This document shows, in pieces, positions 62,616 through 64,000 of a stretch of DNA of 64,000 nt. The translations under genes and the position numbers were made by a program. The DNA is taken from the NCBI RefSeq assembly GCF_002795405.1, contig NZ_PHGZ01000013.1:62001-126000 (forward strand), given 5' to 3'. This DNA is from Caviibacterium pharyngocola. GTDB taxonomy: Bacteria > Pseudomonadota > Gammaproteobacteria > Enterobacterales > Pasteurellaceae. The notes beneath the pieces were generated by a model. That model had not been told where the DNA came from and searched no databases. It saw only the letters and a list, made by a program, of their open reading frames with translations. The stretch's first letter is position 1. Every line of letters starts with the position of its first letter.

Positions 62616-62670
62616 CTATATATATTATAAATACTTCTTTTTATTTACGCTATTGTTATTTGTTTATAAA

Positions 62671-63492
62671 ATGCTAAAGTATCATTTATATTTTATCGTT
62701 ATGGCATATAAAATGATTGAAAATCAGAACTTTATTTTAATTTCTAATGGTCTCACCCGTTTATTGGGAAATATTGTAAAAATATTGAGTTATCCTTTCC
62801 ATTTTTTATTTCCTAAAAAACGTTTCACTATTCCTGAATTTAGTCCGGCAAGAAAAAAGTTAATTCATCAACAGAAAATCAATCCGGTAATTTGGCAAAC
62901 TAATTATAGTAATAAAGTAACCTTGCCGATTTATTGTAATTACTTATTCAATCGTCTTTTATCGGCTGCATATGATTATCGTTATGTTAGCACGGAAGAA
63001 CGGGCGGAATATATTAAAGCAAATGCTGATGAGCGGACTTATAAGGCTTATAGTCAATTAACTGATGGTGCTGCGCAGGCTGATTTTTGGCGGGTTTTCA
63101 CTTTATATAATGAAGGCGGCGTTTATATGGATATTGACGGCCATTTAGTTTGGTCTTTATCTTCTATTATTCAATCAGAAGATACTGAAGTTGTGATTAC
63201 TCGCCGGGATAAATATACGAATTTCTTTTTAGCCGCGGAAAAAGGTAGTACATTTTTAAAAGATACGTTGGATATTATCATTGATAATATTGAAAATCGT
63301 CGTATTGATGGAGGTGTCTTTAGCCTGACCGGACCTACAACATTAAATATGGCATTAGAAGGTAAGCAAATAAATAGTCGCCGAGATAAGTTAACTTGTT
63401 CGCAAGGAACATTTACCAATGAATATTTTCAATATATGGATAAAAAGCGTGGCAAGTGGAATCACGCAAAAAACGAAGATTTATTGAAATAA
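62671..63492 (+). CDS. Glycosyltransferase, GT32 / OCH1-like (DXD)
   Basis: The frame is open from 62506, but that part lies in the last tRNA-Val, so the start must be ATG 62671, 62701 or 62713; none has a good ribosome-binding site. From 62671 it has 273 residues. Motifs: [13 protein letters not shown] (the IPxxIHQ-type start), [29 protein letters not shown] with the metal-binding DXD (MDIDG), and a C-terminal [11 protein letters not shown]. This fits sugar-transferring GT32 enzymes of capsule or lipooligosaccharide synthesis. AT-rich and without surface-sugar neighbours, it may be an acquired gene. A phase-variable repeat is not seen. Confidence 0.82.
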   Translation: MLKYHLYFIVMAYKMIENQNFILISNGLTRLLGNIVKILSYPFHFLFPKKRFTIPEFSPARKKLIHQQKINPVIWQTNYSNKVTLPIYCNYLFNRLLSAAYDYRYVSTEERAEYIKANADERTYKAYSQLTDGAAQADFWRVFTLYNEGGVYMDIDGHLVWSLSSIIQSEDTEVVITRRDKYTNFFLAAEKGSTFLKDTLDIIIDNIENRRIDGGVFSLTGPTTLNMALEGKQINSRRDKLTCSQGTFTNEYFQYMDKKRGKWNHAKNEDLLK

Positions 63493-63499
63493 TTCAATG

Positions 63500-63540
63500 A
63501 AGTGCGGTAAAAATAAAGAGAAAATTTACCGCACTTTTTA
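63500..63540. terminator. Bidirectional terminator, glycosyltransferase / argE
   Basis: AAGTGCGGTAAA at 63500-63511 and TTTACCGCACTT at 63525-63536: inverted uptake cores, 13-base loop, T-run on one side and A-rich on the other. Confidence 0.9.
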
Positions 63541-63542
63541 TT

Positions 63543-64000
63543 TTATCGACAGAAATTATCGATCAGTTTACTTAATAATGCGATAGTCGGATTAATAAAC
63601 TCCGCCGATAAAAACTCATTCGGCTGATGTGCCTGTTCGATTGAACCGGGACCGAGGACGAGCGTCGGACAAAGCTGTTGAATAAACGGCGCTTCCGTGC
63701 AGTAATTCACCGCTTCGCATTTTTCGCCTAATAATTTCTCGACCACTTGCACGATTTGCGCCGAATGTTCGCATTCGTAGCCCGGTGTGGCTTCGTGTAG
63801 CGAGCGAATGCTAATCAAATCGCCCCAGCGCTCGAACATCGGCGCCAATTTTTCCTGCAACATTTCGTTTAAATCTTCCAAACGCATATGCGGTAACGGA
63901 CGAATATCGAACTGCAATTCGCAACATCCGCAAATGCGATTGACCGCGTCGCCGCCGTGAATTACGCCGAGATTCATTGTCGGATAAGGAATATCGAACG
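63543..64000 (-). CDS. argE: Acetylornithine deacetylase ArgE, C-terminal part
   Basis: The frame continues past the right window edge (in-frame residues FDIPYPT precede [31 protein letters not shown]). This is the C-terminal part of an M20 metallopeptidase: a dimerisation domain ([22 protein letters not shown]) and the end of the catalytic domain, with [39 protein letters not shown] matching E. coli ArgE (TEAPF, GPGSIxQAHQPDE, with the metal His in QAHQPNE). It removes acetyl from N-acetylornithine in arginine synthesis. The N-terminal metal site is outside the window. Confidence 0.93.
   Translation of the reverse strand, partial: FDIPYPTMNLGVIHGGDAVNRICGCCELQFDIRPLPHMRLEDLNEMLQEKLAPMFERWGDLISIRSLHEATPGYECEHSAQIVQVVEKLLGEKCEAVNYCTEAPFIQQLCPTLVLGPGSIEQAHQPNEFLSAEFINPTIALLSKLIDNFCR

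Noticed and set aside
62506-62670. Upstream extension of the glycosyltransferase frame
   Set aside because: It lies over the third tRNA-Val; the translated part is just the tRNA sequence read as codons.

Overview
The window is chromosomal DNA from a gamma-proteobacterium of the family Pasteurellaceae, of the Haemophilus/Aggregatibacter/Pasteurella/Basfia type. The main evidence is the 9-base DNA-uptake core AAGTGCGGT (or ACCGCACTT), which recurs dozens of times in coding and intergenic DNA and often sits as an inverted pair acting as a terminator. The protein sequences fit this family. I cannot name the species from the sequence alone.

Layout. 1-471: end of a methyltransferase gene. 539-12795: histidine operon with a HisL leader/attenuator. 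Its genes hisG, D, C, B, H, A, F and IE are in the enteric order but are separated by unrelated genes: a B3/4-domain protein, a broken ACT-domain gene, a RhuM-Fic fusion, a YjbR-like protein, and three AT-rich genes of unknown function. 12835-13802: ubiC and a DIP1984-family gene. 14137-16904: upp-uraA-hda (uracil salvage and control of DnaA). 17099-18401 (minus): a lipoprotein, a secreted protein and a YaeR-like VOC protein. 18519-25313 (minus): complete cytochrome c maturation operon ccmABCDEFGHI. 25678-30746: leucine operon leuABCD with a LeuL leader/attenuator. 30803-33489 (minus): mreBCD cell-shape genes. 33654-37163: divergent uvrA and ssb with a candidate LexA box between them. 37319-40679 (minus): pepE, a dcuC-type carrier and an AbgA-like amidohydrolase. 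41079-45647: an AT-rich cassette of five membrane or coiled-coil genes that resembles a MotA/MotB-type ion-driven machine with a VWA-like partner. 45710-48538: folD, tRNA-Pro, tRNA-Arg, ypfJ-like and a BON-LysM gene. 48749-52015: tig, clpP, clpX. 52067-56423: a CPBP-family membrane protein and dnaE. 56481-60323 (minus): sdaA, sdaC and a class II glutamine amidotransferase. 60521-62116 (minus): tRNA-Ala and gltX. 62289-64000: three identical tRNA-Val genes, a GT32-type glycosyltransferase and the end of argE.

Most of the window is core metabolism and housekeeping. Two regions are accessory. The his operon carries single-gene cargo at four gene junctions, all in the direction of transcription and several beside small palindromic repeats. 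The 41-45.6 kb cassette is the best candidate for a little-described system: a five-TM-class channel-like protein with a long coiled-coil tail (MotA/ZorA-like layout), a single-TM partner (MotB/ZorB-like layout), a four-TM coiled-coil protein, a small coiled-coil protein, and a TM/VWA-like protein whose reading frame is broken at a five-A run.

Limits: all family calls are from reading motifs by eye. No database search or folding calculation was run.
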